A stretch of DNA of 43,932 nt, from positions 1 to 43,932 of the forward strand of contig NZ_JANJUE010000214.1 in the NCBI RefSeq assembly GCF_024710765.1, in the 5' to 3' direction. Each line of letters begins with the position of its first letter. Within the stretch, counting starts at the first letter, position 1. The translations under genes were made by a program, and so were the position numbers. A model generated the notes under the pieces. The model searched no databases, was not told the DNA's origin, and saw only the letters and a list, made by a program, of their open reading frames with translations. The DNA is from Pseudoxanthomonas sp. Its GTDB lineage: Bacteria > Pseudomonadota > Gammaproteobacteria > Xanthomonadales > Xanthomonadaceae. This document shows, one piece after another, positions 9,020-16,806 of this stretch.

Positions 9020-9134
9020 TCAGGCAGCCTCATGGAGGATGGTATGTGTGAACACGCGTCGCGGAGAGCGCACAGCAGCGAACCACCACGCCCGCCGCGA
9101 CACGGGATGGTGGAGAAGGTGGAGAACGGTTCGA

Positions 9135-9623
9135 TCACTGGGTTTGGAGCGCCTTCAATGCGTCCAGCACGGCCTGGGCATGGCCGGGAACCTTGACGCC
9201 GCGCCACTCCTGCGCGAGGCGGCCGTCAGGGGATATCAGGAAGGTGCTGCGGACCACGCCCAGCACCTTGCGCCCGTACATGTTCTTCTCGTGGATCACG
9301 TCGAACGCCTGGCAGAGTTTCTCGTCGCCATCGCTGACCAGCGGGAACTTGAAGCCCTGCTTGGCGCAGAAATTGTCGTGCGACTTCACCGAGTCGCGCG
9401 ATACGCCGAGCACGGTGGCGTTCAACTTCTTGAACTTCGGCAGCAGCGCGTTGAAGTCCAGGCCTTCGGTGGTGCAGCCGGGCGTGCTGTCCTTGGGATA
9501 GAAGTACAGCACCAGCCATTGGCCGGCATGGTCGGCGAGGGTGGCGTGTTCGCCGCCGGACAGCGCCAGCGGCAGCTTGAGGGTCGCCTTGGGCAGGGCT
9601 TTGCCGGTGCTGATCGCCGTCAT
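9135..9623 (-). CDS. bcp: peroxiredoxin, BCP/PrxQ type
   Basis: This 162-residue thiol peroxidase reduces H2O2 and organic peroxides in the cytosol. The peroxidatic cysteine is C50 in YPKDSTPGCTTEG. The usual second cysteine five residues later is replaced (C-TTEGL), and the likely resolving cysteine is C86 in DNFCAKQG, as in the alpha-3 subgroup of PrxQ. C104 is additional. The start ATG 9623 lies 2 nt after the gcvR stop, so the pair is an operon. The order gcvR-bcp next to a divergent dapA recalls the enterobacterial locus. Confidence 0.95.
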   Translation of the reverse strand: MTAISTGKALPKATLKLPLALSGGEHATLADHAGQWLVLYFYPKDSTPGCTTEGLDFNALLPKFKKLNATVLGVSRDSVKSHDNFCAKQGFKFPLVSDGDEKLCQAFDVIHEKNMYGRKVLGVVRSTFLISPDGRLAQEWRGVKVPGHAQAVLDALKALQTQ

Positions 9624-9625
9624 CG

Positions 9626-10186
9626 TCAGAACTTCATCGGATCCATGATCGCGTCCAGGTTCAGATGGTCGCAGAATTCGAGGAAATCGTCGCGCAGGGC
9701 GGCGATGTGCATGTTGGCCGGCACTCCGATGGTCACCTGCGCGGAGAACATTTCCGCGCCGGTCTGCATGGCCCGGTAACGGGTGCTCTGCAGGTTCTCG
9801 ATGGTGATGCCCTGGCGATCGAAGAAGTCGGCCAGCTGGAACAGGATGCCCGGCTTGTCGGCGGCCACCACTTCCACGATGTACGGCAGCAGGTTGGACT
9901 GCACGACCTTCGGACCGGTGCGGTGCCAGACCAGCTTCAGGCCTTCCTCGCGCTCCAGCCGGGTCATCATGGCTTCCAGCTTGGCCACCGAGTCCCAGGA
10001 ACCGGTCGCCAGCGCGGTCACCGACACGTCCCGGCCCACCGTGGACAGGCGGGCGTCGACCAGATTGCAGCCGCTGTCCGCGATCCGGCGCGTCACCGCC
10101 AACAGCGGGGACTCCGGATGCGTCGTATAGGCGTTGATCAGGAGGTGGTTTTCGTTCGGCGAAGGCCGGGGCGTGGGATCGGTCAA
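9626..10186 (-). CDS. gcvR: glycine cleavage system repressor-like protein, two ACT domains
   Basis: The protein consists of two ACT domains (about residues 13-85 and 95-170), matching GcvR. In E. coli GcvR antagonises the activator GcvA in control of the glycine cleavage genes. The first domain begins LINAYTTHPESPLLAVTRRIAD, the second YIVEVVAADKPGILFQLADFF. I choose the TTG at 10186 because GGAAG stands five nt before it and it gives 186 residues, close to the E. coli length; the frame is open further upstream to 10279, which would intrude into the dapA promoter region. Whether a GcvA partner exists in this genome cannot be seen here. Confidence 0.85.
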   Translation of the reverse strand: MTDPTPRPSPNENHLLINAYTTHPESPLLAVTRRIADSGCNLVDARLSTVGRDVSVTALATGSWDSVAKLEAMMTRLEREEGLKLVWHRTGPKVVQSNLLPYIVEVVAADKPGILFQLADFFDRQGITIENLQSTRYRAMQTGAEMFSAQVTIGVPANMHIAALRDDFLEFCDHLNLDAIMDPMKF

Positions 10187-10347
10187 AGCGGCTTCCGGCA
10201 AGGCGGCGAGTCTGAATGGCACCCCGGGCTGGCGCCCGGCACGGGATCCAGCATACTTGCCCGCGCTTTCACGCCGCAAGTAACATCGCAGGGTGCGCGG
10301 ACGCCGCGCAGCCCCCTGTTCAACAAGACGTTCAAGAAGGCATACGC

Positions 10348-11256
10348 TTGTCCCTTTCCGGCAGCATCACCGCTCTGGCCACGCCGTTCACGGCCGCTGG
10401 CGAACTCGACCTCGACGCCTGGCGCCGGCTGCTCAAACAGCAGCTCGACGGCGGCACGCAGGGCGTGGTCGTCGCCGGTTCGACCGGCGAGGCGGCGGCG
10501 TTGTCCGACGAGGAATACGAGCGGTTGCTGCGGATCGCGGTGGAAACCCTGGGTGGGCGTATTCCGGTGCTGGCCGGCACCGGCCAGATGAACACCGCCA
10601 AGACCATCGCCCAGACCCGCCGCGCGCAGGCGGCGGGCGCCGAATACGCGCTGGTGGTCACCCCGCCTTACGTGCGGCCGACCCAGGCTGGCCTGATCGC
10701 GCATTACCGCGCGGTGGCCGAGCAGGGCGGGCTGCCCGTGGTCCTGTACAACGTGCCGGGCCGCACCGGTTGCGACATGCTGCCGGAAACGGTCGCCGAA
10801 CTCGCGCCCCATCCGCATATCGTCGGCATCAAGGAAGCCCGTTCCGAACCGGAGCGGATGAGCGCGCTGCTGGCGTTGCGCAACGACGGTTTCGCCATCC
10901 TCAGCGGCGACGATCCGACGGCCGGCCGGGCCATGCTGGCGGGGGCCGATGGACTCATCTCGGTCGGTTCCAACGCATTGCCCCGCAGCTTCCGTCGCCT
11001 CTGCGATCGCGCCCGCGCCGGGGACACCGCGGCGGTTGCCGCGCTGGACGCGGAACTGGGCGAGATCTATGGCTTCCTCGGGGTGGAATCCAATCCCATC
11101 CCGGTCAAGGCGCTGCTGCAGCGCCAGGACATCGGCGCCGGGCTGCGACTGCCCCTGTTGCCGTTGTCCGCCCCTCACCAGGACACCGCGGATCGACTGG
11201 CCGGACTGGCCCGTCGACTCGAAGAACAATCCAGCCGCGATACGATCGCGGCCTGA
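10348..11256 (+). CDS. dapA: 4-hydroxy-tetrahydrodipicolinate synthase
   Basis: DapA condenses pyruvate with aspartate semialdehyde, the first committed step of lysine and diaminopimelate synthesis. The product is 302 residues. Schiff-base Lys162 is in [10 protein letters not shown], Tyr134 and Arg139 in LYNVPGRTG, and the substrate loop GSTGE is at 44-48 (Ser in place of the common first Thr). The start is TTG 10348, supported by AAGAAGG seven nt upstream; the in-frame ATG at 10216 would add 44 residues unlike any DapA and overlap the divergent promoter region. It is followed 15 nt later by a BamC-like lipoprotein gene, as in enterobacteria. Confidence 0.95.
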   Translation: MSLSGSITALATPFTAAGELDLDAWRRLLKQQLDGGTQGVVVAGSTGEAAALSDEEYERLLRIAVETLGGRIPVLAGTGQMNTAKTIAQTRRAQAAGAEYALVVTPPYVRPTQAGLIAHYRAVAEQGGLPVVLYNVPGRTGCDMLPETVAELAPHPHIVGIKEARSEPERMSALLALRNDGFAILSGDDPTAGRAMLAGADGLISVGSNALPRSFRRLCDRARAGDTAAVAALDAELGEIYGFLGVESNPIPVKALLQRQDIGAGLRLPLLPLSAPHQDTADRLAGLARRLEEQSSRDTIAA

Positions 11257-11271
11257 ACCCAGGAGATCACC

Positions 11272-11796
11272 ATGCGTTTTTCGCCTTCGCTCATGCGTCC
11301 GCTCGCCCTCGCGCTGCTGGCCGTTTCCGTGGCCGGCGGCCTGTCGGGCTGCAAGTGGTTCAGCAAGAAGGGCGCCAAGGGCGACTACGCGCTGAGCCCG
11401 GAAATGCGTCCGCTGGAAGTGCCGCCGGATCTCAACCTGCCCAGCAGCGCTGGCGCGATGACCCTGCCCAACACCGCCTCGCAGGTGCAGTCGCAGGGCC
11501 AGGGCAGCGCCCCGGCGGCGGCGTCCAGCACCGGTTTCAACACCGCCGGCAGCCGCGACGAGGCCTTCGCCAAGGTCGGTGACGCGCTGGGCGGCATCGA
11601 AGGCGTGAGCATCGCCAGCCGCGCGCAACTGCTGGGCACCTACGACGTGAACTACGAAGGCAGCAACTTCCTGGTGCGCGTGGTCGGTCTGCAGGATGGC
11701 GCCTATGTCTCCGCGGTGGACCCGCGTGGCCTGCCGGCGCAGGGCGAGGCGGCCACCAAGCTGATCGCAGCGCTGAAGGCCAAGCTCGGCAACTGA
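11272..11796 (+). CDS. bamC: short BamC-like outer-membrane lipoprotein
   Basis: BamC is an accessory lipoprotein of the BAM complex that inserts beta-barrels into the outer membrane. The 174-residue product has a lipoprotein signal ending LSGC (lipid-bearing Cys27). A conserved N-terminal motif follows, YALSPEMRPLEVPPDLNLP (about 39-57), which resembles the BamD-binding segment of BamC. Then comes a Ser/Ala/Gln linker and a single C-terminal fold of about 80 residues (RDEAFAKVGDALG onward). E. coli BamC has about 344 residues with two helix-grip domains, so one domain appears to be missing. The position immediately after dapA, with a strong AGGAG site, supports the call. It might also be named only as a lipoprotein. 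Confidence 0.72.
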   Translation: MRFSPSLMRPLALALLAVSVAGGLSGCKWFSKKGAKGDYALSPEMRPLEVPPDLNLPSSAGAMTLPNTASQVQSQGQGSAPAAASSTGFNTAGSRDEAFAKVGDALGGIEGVSIASRAQLLGTYDVNYEGSNFLVRVVGLQDGAYVSAVDPRGLPAQGEAATKLIAALKAKLGN

Positions 11797-11816
11797 GTTT
11801 GCCCGCATCGGCCATG

Positions 11817-11843
11817 AAAAAGGCGCCTTCGGGGCGCCTTTTT
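11817..11843 (+). terminator. Rho-independent terminator after dapA-bamC
   Basis: Stem GGCGCC at 11822-11827 pairs with GGCGCC at 11833-11838 around the loop TTCGG. The stem is extended by an A5 run before and a T5 run after it, so it can work on either strand. It lies 20 nt past the lipoprotein stop and would also insulate the converging fdxA. Confidence 0.9.
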
Positions 11844-11953
11844 CTTGCGGACCTCGCGGCCAGGCCGGCGAGGGCATTTCAGGCCGGATCCGCCAAGGCG
11901 GATGACGAAGCCGAAGAGGCGGGGTGGCGCCGCGCCTGCGGACGAGCGGAGGC

Positions 11954-12277
11954 TCAGCGCTCCAGCAGCGGCAGCTTGCCGGGCTTGCCTTCCCATTCCT
12001 TGGCGTCGGGCAACGGTTCCTTGCGGGTGGTGATCACCGGCCAGTCCTTGGCCAGCTCCGCGTTCAACTGCACGTAGTTTTCCTGTCCGGCGGGGACATC
12101 GTCCTCCGGATAGATCGCATTGATCGGGCATTCCGGCTCGCACAGCGTGCAGTCGATGCACTCATCGGGGTCGATCACCAGGAAGTTCGGGCCTTCGTGG
12201 AAGCAATCCACCGGACAGACTTCCACGCAATCGGTGTATTTGCATTTGATGCAATTCTCGGTGACGACGAAGGGCAT
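11954..12277 (-). CDS. fdxA: 7Fe ferredoxin (FdxA)
   Basis: This 107-residue soluble electron carrier has one [3Fe-4S] and one [4Fe-4S] cluster. The cysteines C9, C17 and C50 match the 3Fe ligands and C21, C40, C43 and C46 the 4Fe ligands of Azotobacter ferredoxin I, shifted by one for the initiator Met. C12 and C25 are also conserved. ATG 12277 is chosen because MPFVVTENC is the usual N-terminus; the frame extends upstream without similarity. The C-terminal half ([19 protein letters not shown]) is the typical extension of this subfamily. The redox partner is not evident from neighbours. Confidence 0.95.
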   Translation of the reverse strand: MPFVVTENCIKCKYTDCVEVCPVDCFHEGPNFLVIDPDECIDCTLCEPECPINAIYPEDDVPAGQENYVQLNAELAKDWPVITTRKEPLPDAKEWEGKPGKLPLLER

Positions 12278-12586
12278 TGGCAGAGCATCGAAACGGAAAC
12301 CCGACAAGTTTAAAGCAACGCGCACAGCGGGATGACATTGATTGTGGTTCGCGTGCCGGCCGGAGCGCACGGGTCGCGCAGCGCAGGGATCCAGGCACCG
12401 CGCCTTGGCCCGGATCGCCGCCGGGGCTCAAGCGGGGCGGGGGCCATGTTGTTCCAGCAGAGGCCTTGTTTTTGCTGTTTGAATGCCAATCATCCTGAAA
12501 TTGGAACAGCCCATTGGTCGGCGAGCTGTTTATCCTGCTTCCGCGGAACCGCATCCTTTCGCCAACGTTTCCCGAGGAGGTTCCCG
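12278..12586 (+). other. 309-bp intergenic region between divergent fdxA and pirin genes
   Basis: No gene is seen. The stretch 12471-12510 is locally AT-richer and holds an inverted repeat CCAAT (12486-12490) - 9 nt - ATTGG (12500-12504) that could be a regulator site for the pirin gene. The AT-rich TTTAAA-containing segment near 12308-12320 may belong to the fdxA promoter. GAGGAGG at 12574-12580 is the pirin ribosome site. Confidence 0.6.
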
Positions 12587-13291
12587 ATGATCACCCTGCG
12601 CCCGGCCGCCGAACGCGGCCACGCCAACCATGGCTGGCTGGATTCCTGGCACAGCTTCTCTTTCGCCGGCTACTACGACGACAACCACGTGCACTGGGGC
12701 CCGCTGCGGGTCATCAACGAGGATCGGGTGGAAGCCGGACGCGGCTTTGGCCAGCACGGCCACCGCGACATGGAAATCATCAGCTACGTGCTGGAGGGCG
12801 CGCTCGGCCACAAGGATTCGATGGGAAATGCGTCCAGCATCGTGCCCGGTGACGTGCAGCGGATGAGCGCCGGTACCGGCGTGCAGCATTCCGAGTTCAA
12901 CTACAGCGAAACCGGCACCACCCATTTCCTGCAGATCTTGATCATCCCGGACCGGCAGGGTGTGGCGCCGTCCTATGAGCAGAAGGCGTTTTCCGCCGCG
13001 GACAAGCAGGGGCACCTGCGCCTGATCGCCAGCCCGGACAGCGCCGACGGCTCGGTGGCCCTGCACCAGGACGCACGTGTCTACGCCGGCCTGTTCGACG
13101 GTGACGAGAAGGCCGAACTGCGCCTGGCCGATGGCCGCCTGGGGTACGTGCACGTGGCGCGGGGCGAGCTCACCGTCAACGGTCACGCGCTGGCGGCCGG
13201 CGATGCGCTGCTGTACGAAGGGGAGCCGCTGATCACGGTCGGTGCCGGTCGCAGCGCGGAAGTGCTGGTGTTCGATCTGCCCCGGATCTGA
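12587..13291 (+). CDS. pirin-family bicupin (YhhW-like quercetinase fold)
   Basis: This is a 234-residue two-cupin protein. The metal-binding set H57 and H59 ([10 protein letters not shown]), H101 and E103 (GVQHSEFN) is complete and matches the positions in E. coli YhhW, which has quercetin 2,3-dioxygenase activity in vitro. The N-terminal motif [12 protein letters not shown] is typical of bacterial pirins. A strong ribosome site GAGGAGG precedes ATG 12587. The natural substrate is unknown; many homologues answer to electrophile or redox stress. It appears monocistronic, with a hairpin after the stop. Confidence 0.92.
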   Translation: MITLRPAAERGHANHGWLDSWHSFSFAGYYDDNHVHWGPLRVINEDRVEAGRGFGQHGHRDMEIISYVLEGALGHKDSMGNASSIVPGDVQRMSAGTGVQHSEFNYSETGTTHFLQILIIPDRQGVAPSYEQKAFSAADKQGHLRLIASPDSADGSVALHQDARVYAGLFDGDEKAELRLADGRLGYVHVARGELTVNGHALAAGDALLYEGEPLITVGAGRSAEVLVFDLPRI

Positions 13292-13300
13292 GCGGAGCAC

Positions 13301-13326
13301 TCCCGGACGGCGCCCGTCGTCCGGGA
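13301..13326 (+). terminator. hairpin after the pirin gene, no U-tract
   Basis: A 9-bp perfect stem, TCCCGGACG at 13301-13309 with CGTCCGGGA at 13318-13326, encloses an 8-nt loop just after the pirin stop. No T-run follows, so it may act as a weak terminator or as an mRNA 3' stabiliser. Confidence 0.5.
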
Positions 13327-13389
13327 ACATCCGCTGGCCGGGAGTGGGATAATGCCGGGCGACCGTTTCCTTCCGGACATTCCCGCTCC

Positions 13390-14490
13390 ATGTCGCACCG
13401 TCACTGGGTGGCCGCGTCCATCCGCAGAATCGAAGCCGATTTCAATCGTTCGGCTGACACCCATCTGATTCCGCTGTCGCTGCCCGGCTATCCGGACATC
13501 GACTTCTATTTCAAGGACGAGTCCAGCCATCCCACCGGCAGTCTCAAGCACCGGCTGGCGCGTTCGCTGTTCCTGTATGCGCTGGCCAACGGCTGGCTGC
13601 GCGAGGGCGCGCCGGTGATCGAGGCGTCCAGCGGATCGACTGCGGTATCGGAGGCGTATTTCGCCCGCCTGCTCGGTGTCCCCTTCATCGCGGTGATCCC
13701 GGCCAGCACCTCTCCGGAAAAGATCGCTGCCATCGAATTCCAGGGCGGGCGCTGCCACCTGGTCGAACGCGCCTGCGATCTGGACGACGCATCGCGCCAG
13801 CTCGCACGCGAGACCGGCGGGCATTTCATGGATCAGTTCACCTACGCCGAGCGCGCCACCGACTGGCGCGCCAACAACAACATCGCCGAGTCGATCTTCA
13901 AGCAGATGGCGGCAGAACCGCACCCGGTGCCGGCATGGATCGTCTGCAGTCCCGGTACCGGCGGCACCGCCGCCACCCTGGGCCGCTACGTGCGCTACCG
14001 CCAGCACGCCACCGACATCCTGTGCGCGGATCCGGAGGTCTCGATGTTCTTCGACGGCTATCGGGAAGCGCTGGCAGGCCGTCCGTGGCGCGACCTGGCC
14101 AGCACCGGTGGTTCGCGCATCGAAGGCATCGGCCGGCCGCGGGTGGAGGCAAGCTTCCTGCCCAGTTGCGTGGACGCGATGGTCAAGGTGCCGGATGCGC
14201 TCTCGCTGGCGGCGATGCGCGAGGTCAGCGCGCGGCTGGGACGACGCGTGGGAGGCTCCACCGGCACCAACTTCGTCGGCGTGCTGTGGGCGGCGCAGCG
14301 GATGAAGCAGGCCGGGCACGCCGGTTCGATCGTCACCATCCTCTGCGATGCCGGCGAGCGCTATGCGCACAGCTACTACGATCCCGCCTGGTACCGGGAC
14401 AACGGCATCGACGTGGAAACCAGCGACGCCGCGATTTCGGCCGCATCCGCCGGCCGGTCCTTGCCCGACCTGTCCTCGGCGGTGCGCTGA
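13390..14490 (+). CDS. PLP-dependent cysteine synthase-fold protein, Cds1-like (putative L-cysteine desulfhydrase)
   Basis: The 366-residue protein has the fold-type II PLP architecture of O-acetylserine sulfhydrylases. The PLP lysine is K53 in [11 protein letters not shown], the substrate loop is [18 protein letters not shown], and the phosphate loop is [12 protein letters not shown]. The sequence is closer in pattern to the Cds1 family, known in Mycobacterium to release H2S from cysteine, than to CysK or CysM. That assignment is from motif resemblance, so the reaction (desulfhydrase, synthase or other) is unproven. GATAAT near 13349 may be its -10. No cysteine or sulfur genes adjoin it, apart from the distant SulP gene. 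Confidence 0.8.
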   Translation: MSHRHWVAASIRRIEADFNRSADTHLIPLSLPGYPDIDFYFKDESSHPTGSLKHRLARSLFLYALANGWLREGAPVIEASSGSTAVSEAYFARLLGVPFIAVIPASTSPEKIAAIEFQGGRCHLVERACDLDDASRQLARETGGHFMDQFTYAERATDWRANNNIAESIFKQMAAEPHPVPAWIVCSPGTGGTAATLGRYVRYRQHATDILCADPEVSMFFDGYREALAGRPWRDLASTGGSRIEGIGRPRVEASFLPSCVDAMVKVPDALSLAAMREVSARLGRRVGGSTGTNFVGVLWAAQRMKQAGHAGSIVTILCDAGERYAHSYYDPAWYRDNGIDVETSDAAISAASAGRSLPDLSSAVR

Positions 14491-14590
14491 CGAACACGGG
14501 TGGACGGGGTCCGGTGCTTGGATCCGGGCCGGCCGCCTCCACCTAGGACAGGTGTTTCGCGTACACGCCGCCCGATTCCAGGAGTTCCCC

Positions 14591-16624
14591 GTGACCCTTC
14601 CGCTGCTCGATTTCTCCGGCCTGCCGCGCTTCGACGCGATCCGCCCCGATCAGATCACCCCCGCCATCGACCGGTTGCTGGCCGAGGCGGAGGCGGAAGT
14701 GAAGCGGGCCGAGGCGGTGGCGCCGGTGAGCTGGGACGGCTTCGTGGTGCCGCTCGACGACGCCACCGAGCGGCTGTACCGGGCGTGGGGACAGGTCACC
14801 CACCTGCAGGCGGTGGTCAATACGCCGGAACTGCGCGAGGCCTACAACGCCAACCTGCTCAAGGTCACCCGTTTCGGCAGCGCGCTGGGACAGAACCTGG
14901 CCCTGTACGCGCAGTACAAGGCGCTGGCGCAGTCGCCGGAAGCCGCCGGCTACGACGAGGCGCGGCGCAAGGTACTGGAAAACGCGTTGCGCGATTTCCG
15001 CCTGGGCGGCGCCGAACTGGACGATGCGGGCAAGGCGCGCTTCAGCGCCATCCGCGAGGAACTCTCGGCGCTGTCGGCGACGTTCTCCAACAACGTGCTC
15101 GATGCCACCGACGCGTGGGCGCTGTATGTCGACGACGAAGCGCGGTTGGCCGGATTGCCCGAGGACGTGCTGGCCGCCGCCCGCGCGCAGGCCGAAAAGG
15201 ACGGACGCGACGGCTGGAAGCTGACCCTGCAGATGCCGTGCTACCTGCCGGTGCAGACCTATGCCGAGGATCGGGCGCTGCGCGAGCAGCTCTATCGCGC
15301 CAGCGCGGTACGCGCCTCCGAACTGGGCGACGATGCCGGGCTGGACAACAGCCCGCTGATCGAACGCATCCTGGCCCTGCGCACCGAACTGGCGGCGTTG
15401 CTGGGATTCGCCAGCTATGCGGATTATTCGGTGGCCACCAAGATGGCCGACAGTCCGCAGGCGGTGCTGGCCTTCCTGCGTGATCTGGGCAGCCGGGCGC
15501 TGCCGCATGCGCGGCGCGACCGCGCGGAACTGGAGGCATTCGCGCGCGACGAACTGGGTCTGGCGGACCTGCAGGCCTGGGACCTGGCCTGGGCCGGCGA
15601 GAAGCTCAAGCAGGCGCGCTACAGCTATTCCGGGCAGGAGGTGAAGCAGTACTTCACCGAACCCAGGGTGCTGGCCGGCCTGTTCGATCTGATCCATGCG
15701 CTGTATGGTCTTAGGGTCGAGCCGGACCAGGCGCCGGTCTGGCACCCGGACGTGCGCTTTTACCGCCTCGTCGATGGCGAAGGCGGCTTGGTGGGCCAGT
15801 TCTACCTGGATTTGTACGCACGCGAAGGCAAGCGCGGCGGCGCCTGGATGGACGATGGCCGCAACCGCCGCGAGCGCTCGGCGGGGCAGGGCGTGCAGAC
15901 GCCGCTGGTATACCTGGTCTGCAACTTCGGCCGCGGCGCCGATGGCAAGCCTGCGACCTTCAGCCACAACGAAGTCACCACCCTGTTCCATGAAATGGGC
16001 CATGCCCTGCACCAGTTGCTGACCCGGGTCGGCGAGCTGGCGGTGGCCGGCATCAACGGCGTGGAATGGGACGCGGTGGAGCTGCCCAGCCAGTTCATGG
16101 AGAACTTCTGCTGGGAATGGGAGCGCGTGCGGGCGATGACCGCGCACGTGGAATCCGGTGAGCCGCTGCCGCGCGATCTGTTCGATCGGATGCTGGCGGC
16201 GAAGAACTTCCAGAGCGGCATGGCGACCGTGCGGCAACTGGAGTTCGGCCTGTTCGACATGCTGCTGCATGCCGGCGGCCGCGACCCGGCCGGCGACAGC
16301 GTGCTTGCGCTGCTGGAGCGCGTGCGCGACGAGATCGCGGTGAACCGACCGCCGGCCTGGAACCGCTTTCCGCACCAGTTCAGCCACATCTTCGCCGGCG
16401 GATACGCGGCCGGTTACTACAGCTACAATTGGGCCGCGGTGCTGAGCGCGGACGCCTATGCCGCGTTCGAGGAAGCGCCTGCGCAACTGGCCGAGACCGG
16501 AGCCCGTTTCCGCGGCGAGGTGCTGGCGCGCGGCGGCAGCCGTGGCGCGGCCGAGAATTTCAGGGCGTTCCGCGGACGCGAACCACGCATCGACGCGCTG
16601 CTGCGGCACAGCGGCATGGCGTAG
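14591..16624 (+). CDS. prlC: M3-family oligopeptidase A-like zinc metallopeptidase
   Basis: This cytosolic thimet-like peptidase degrades short peptides, including cleaved signal peptides. The 677 residues agree with OpdA/PrlC. The zinc motif HEMGH lies at 467-471 (TLFHEMGHALH) and the third ligand is the Glu in WDAVELPSQFMENF about 26 residues on. The C-terminal HIFAGGYAAGYYSYNWA substrate loop is intact. The start is GTG 14591 with GGAG five nt before it; the frame extends upstream to 14348 but overlaps the previous gene in another frame. A large antisense frame over the whole gene is a codon-bias shadow. Confidence 0.93.
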   Translation: MTLPLLDFSGLPRFDAIRPDQITPAIDRLLAEAEAEVKRAEAVAPVSWDGFVVPLDDATERLYRAWGQVTHLQAVVNTPELREAYNANLLKVTRFGSALGQNLALYAQYKALAQSPEAAGYDEARRKVLENALRDFRLGGAELDDAGKARFSAIREELSALSATFSNNVLDATDAWALYVDDEARLAGLPEDVLAAARAQAEKDGRDGWKLTLQMPCYLPVQTYAEDRALREQLYRASAVRASELGDDAGLDNSPLIERILALRTELAALLGFASYADYSVATKMADSPQAVLAFLRDLGSRALPHARRDRAELEAFARDELGLADLQAWDLAWAGEKLKQARYSYSGQEVKQYFTEPRVLAGLFDLIHALYGLRVEPDQAPVWHPDVRFYRLVDGEGGLVGQFYLDLYAREGKRGGAWMDDGRNRRERSAGQGVQTPLVYLVCNFGRGADGKPATFSHNEVTTLFHEMGHALHQLLTRVGELAVAGINGVEWDAVELPSQFMENFCWEWERVRAMTAHVESGEPLPRDLFDRMLAAKNFQSGMATVRQLEFGLFDMLLHAGGRDPAGDSVLALLERVRDEIAVNRPPAWNRFPHQFSHIFAGGYAAGYYSYNWAAVLSADAYAAFEEAPAQLAETGARFRGEVLARGGSRGAAENFRAFRGREPRIDALLRHSGMA

Positions 16625-16639
16625 GGGACGGGGAAGGAA

Positions 16640-16659
16640 GGCCGGCGGACCTGCCGGCC
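16640..16659 (+). terminator. hairpin after the M3 peptidase gene
   Basis: GGCCGGC at 16640-16646 pairs with GCCGGCC at 16653-16659 around a 6-nt loop, 16 nt after the stop. No T-run follows. It also lies downstream of the tRNA on the other strand, so it could serve both. Confidence 0.4.
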
Positions 16660-16699
16660 CCGGCGCGACGGGCCGGGCCCGTGCCATGTCCAGCCGGTT

Positions 16700-16774
16700 T
16701 GGCGCTCCCTAGGGGACTCGAACCCCTGTTTTAGCCTTGAGAGGGCCACGTCCTAACCACTAGACGAAGGGAGC
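16700..16774 (-). tRNA. tRNA-Glu, anticodon CTC
   Basis: Read on the minus strand the gene starts GCTCCCTTCGTCTAGTGGTT. The acceptor GCTCCCT pairs with AGGGAGC, and the discriminator is G (16703) followed by an encoded CCA (16702-16700). The D-arm CGTCTAGTGGTTAGGACG is typical of glutamate tRNA. The anticodon stem TGGCC/GGCTA with one G-U-type position carries the loop CTCTCAA, giving anticodon CTC. The T-arm has GGTTCGAGTCC. The T of the final A-stem falls next to the pcnB start region, only 32 nt away. Confidence 0.96.
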
Positions 16775-16806
16775 GTTTGGGTGATGCCGGCGAAGCGCAT
16801 TAGTAT

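Noticed and set aside
7679-9196. Plus-strand open frame opposite phoH
   Set aside because: Shadow frame; PIN and P-loop motifs are on the minus strand.
14543-16687. Minus-strand open frame of 714 codons opposite the M3 peptidase
   Set aside because: Gln/Arg/Ala-rich shadow of a high-GC gene; the plus strand has HEMGH and full family similarity.
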